From: Elusimicrobiota bacterium
GTDB taxonomy: Bacteria > Elusimicrobiota > Elusimicrobia > Elusimicrobiales > UBA9959
Length of the DNA stretch: 5,823 nucleotides
Direction of reading: 5' to 3'
Assembly: GCA_030639665.1 (NCBI GenBank)
Contig: DAOWCC010000152.1
Location: 1-5,823 of the forward strand
In this document: positions 4,657 to 5,823 of the stretch, piece by piece
Numbering within the stretch: position 1 is the first letter of the stretch
Layout of the letters: every line of letters starts with the position of its first letter
Notes under the pieces: model-generated
The model's input: only the letters and a program-made list of their open reading frames with translations
Told to the model about the DNA's origin: nothing
The model's database searches: none
Position numbers and translations under genes: made by a program

Positions 4657-5823
4657 GATTCTAAGTTTTGGGAAATAATGCTTCAAAACTTTTCTGTATT
4701 TATATCCCAGGTTTTTTATCATGCCATGTGCGCCCCACACGCATAATCCTTTTCCGTGTCCGGTGCCTATTCCTCTTACCAGAAAATAGTCAGGGTATTT
4801 GCCGTTAAATATCGGCCTTATATTGAAGATTCTTGAACGCAATATTCCGTTTGCCAGAATATGAGAAATGTTTTCAAAGCCTCTAATGGTTACGGTATTG
4901 GCTGTGCCTTCAATTTTTAAAGTTTCCACTCTTCCGTCTTTTTTTCTTTTGAGCGGAATAATGGATTTTAATTTACCGATTTTATGTTTTAGATTAGCTC
5001 GTTTTTCTATCCATTTGGCGTCTAAGAGAAGCGTCCAGTAAACATTTGAACTCTTCGCTTTATTATTTGGCAAACATAAAAGATTATTCGGCGGACTTTG
5101 CAGCATCCATTTATGAAAACTAAGAGGTGTTAGCGATGACGGTCTGGAACCTTTGTCATTTGCTCTGTCGGTAAAGCCTCCGCAAGCGGTATGGAAATCT
5201 GCGTTTGAAAGGCTGTTGTTTCTGTAAAGAACTTCTCCTCTGGTTGCTTTGGCCGCGGCAATGGAATAAGAATTTTCCATTTGCAGGCCGGGAAAAACAA
5301 TATGGTGCGCGGAATCGCAGATATCATAATAAGGGCTGGAACTTTTTTTTGCGTAGAACATTTTTAATAATTTTGTTCTAATCACTACGGCAAGAGTTTT
5401 CAGTTCTTCGGCTAAAGTTTTATTTGGCGCCAGCGCCGATATTATGGACGCGATACAGTTTTCAATCGGTGTTTTATTCACCATAATCAATCCTTTGTTT
5501 ATGACAGGTATGAGATTGATTTCACCGGTTAATTCCTTGTCGCCTCTGTTTATTCCCTTGTCAATGGTTAAAACGGGGCTTTTTATCAAAATTATCCCGC
5601 CTTTTGTTTTTGGAATAATTTTAAACTTTCTCCTCGTTGTATGAGCCGTAATCGACATATTATCGGTTATTTCATAAATTCTATTGAGCGTATTGTATTT
5701 AACCGTCCATTGTGAATTGGCTTTCCCCTCGGCAGCTTTGCCCAATATTGAATCCTCTATGATAAAGGGAGTGTTGGCTATAAAATTAAAAGATTCCACG
5801 GGAGAAGGATTTCCTTTTTCATC
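4639..5823 (-). CDS. SpoIID/LytB-domain protein, 5' end outside the window
   Basis: A C-terminal SpoIID-type domain. Characterised SpoIID is a lytic transglycosylase that cuts peptide-free glycan strands; in non-spore-formers the role is unclear. Residues are counted from the GTG at 5799. The domain includes EELKTLAVVIRT (131-142), CDSAHH (161-166), AKATRGEVLYRN (183-194), FHTACGGFTD (202-211) and the signature GIGTGHGKGLCVWGAHGM (343-360), matching the family's GxGxGHGxGxxxWGAxGM. The reading frame stays open to the window edge, eight more codons with no stop. The GTG has no signal peptide after it, so the true start is probably further upstream. An ungapped alignment to the family segment VVPSEMP puts Leu123 where the catalytic Glu normally is (IISALAP, 119-125), so activity is doubtful. 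The roughly 110 N-terminal residues in view are not recognised. Confidence 0.85.
   Translation of the reverse strand, partial: DEKGNPSPVESFNFIANTPFIIEDSILGKAAEGKANSQWTVKYNTLNRIYEITDNMSITAHTTRRKFKIIPKTKGGIILIKSPVLTIDKGINRGDKELTGEINLIPVINKGLIMVNKTPIENCIASIISALAPNKTLAEELKTLAVVIRTKLLKMFYAKKSSSPYYDICDSAHHIVFPGLQMENSYSIAAAKATRGEVLYRNNSLSNADFHTACGGFTDRANDKGSRPSSLTPLSFHKWMLQSPPNNLLCLPNNKAKSSNVYWTLLLDAKWIEKRANLKHKIGKLKSIIPLKRKKDGRVETLKIEGTANTVTIRGFENISHILANGILRSRIFNIRPIFNGKYPDYFLVRGIGTGHGKGLCVWGAHGMIKNLGYKYRKVLKHYFPKLRIKKLRL

Noticed and set aside
5797..5799. GTG at 5799 as the true start of the SpoIID-like gene
   Set aside because: The frame is open upstream to the window edge, no signal peptide follows the GTG, and the nearest purine-rich stretch (AAAGGA) is rather far away. 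The gene is better treated as incomplete.
1..5823. Reassigned TGA codon
   Set aside because: plsX, yceD and the family 2 glycosyltransferase all end naturally at TGA at the expected family lengths, and no gene needs TGA read-through.

Overview
The window is a compact, AT-rich bacterial segment in which every supported gene lies on the minus strand, so transcription runs from high to low coordinates. TGA and TAA act as ordinary stops, so this is not a TGA-recoding lineage. L32, YceD, PlsX and a FabG-type reductase in a row show a bacterium with type II fatty-acid synthesis. The repeat-rich intergenic DNA and divergent proteins suggest an uncultured candidate-phylum organism, but the sequence alone does not fix the phylum.

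Layout in the direction of transcription. (1) 5823-4639: C-terminal part of a SpoIID/LytB-domain protein, open at the window edge. (2) 4638-4255: a 384-base gene-free stretch holding 7-base tandem repeats, imperfect inverted repeats built on a CACGAA word, and several hairpins. (3) 4254-3103: a GT-B glycosyltransferase (family 4). (4) 3099-2960: a palindromic insertion element. (5) 2963-2016: a membrane-anchored family 2 glycosyltransferase of the polyprenyl-phosphate sugar transferase type. (6) 2007-1925: a second, shorter copy of the element. (7) 1884 to the left edge: yceD, rpmF, plsX and the start of a fabG-like gene, the widespread bacterial cluster linking a ribosomal protein to phospholipid and fatty-acid synthesis.

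The most interesting observation is the pair of palindromic elements around the family 2 glycosyltransferase. Each has near-perfect 15-base terminal inverted repeats beginning CCCTACCACC and is flanked by its own 3-base direct repeat (TGA for one copy, TCA for the other; pattern TNA). They look like small non-autonomous insertion elements (MITE-like). Removing the 134-base copy plus one TCA restores a tight junction: glycosyltransferase 1 stop TAA, two bases, then ATG in frame with glycosyltransferase 2. The insertion therefore split the ATG. The element now supplies the G of a replacement GTG start and an AGGTGG Shine-Dalgarno-like sequence just upstream, so a selfish element appears to have become the translation start of a host gene.

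The two glycosyltransferases probably served one cell-surface glycan pathway from one operon before the insertion. The yceD-rpmF-plsX-fabG unit probably has its own promoter (TTGACT, 18 bases, TATCCT) immediately beside the outer edge of the shorter element.
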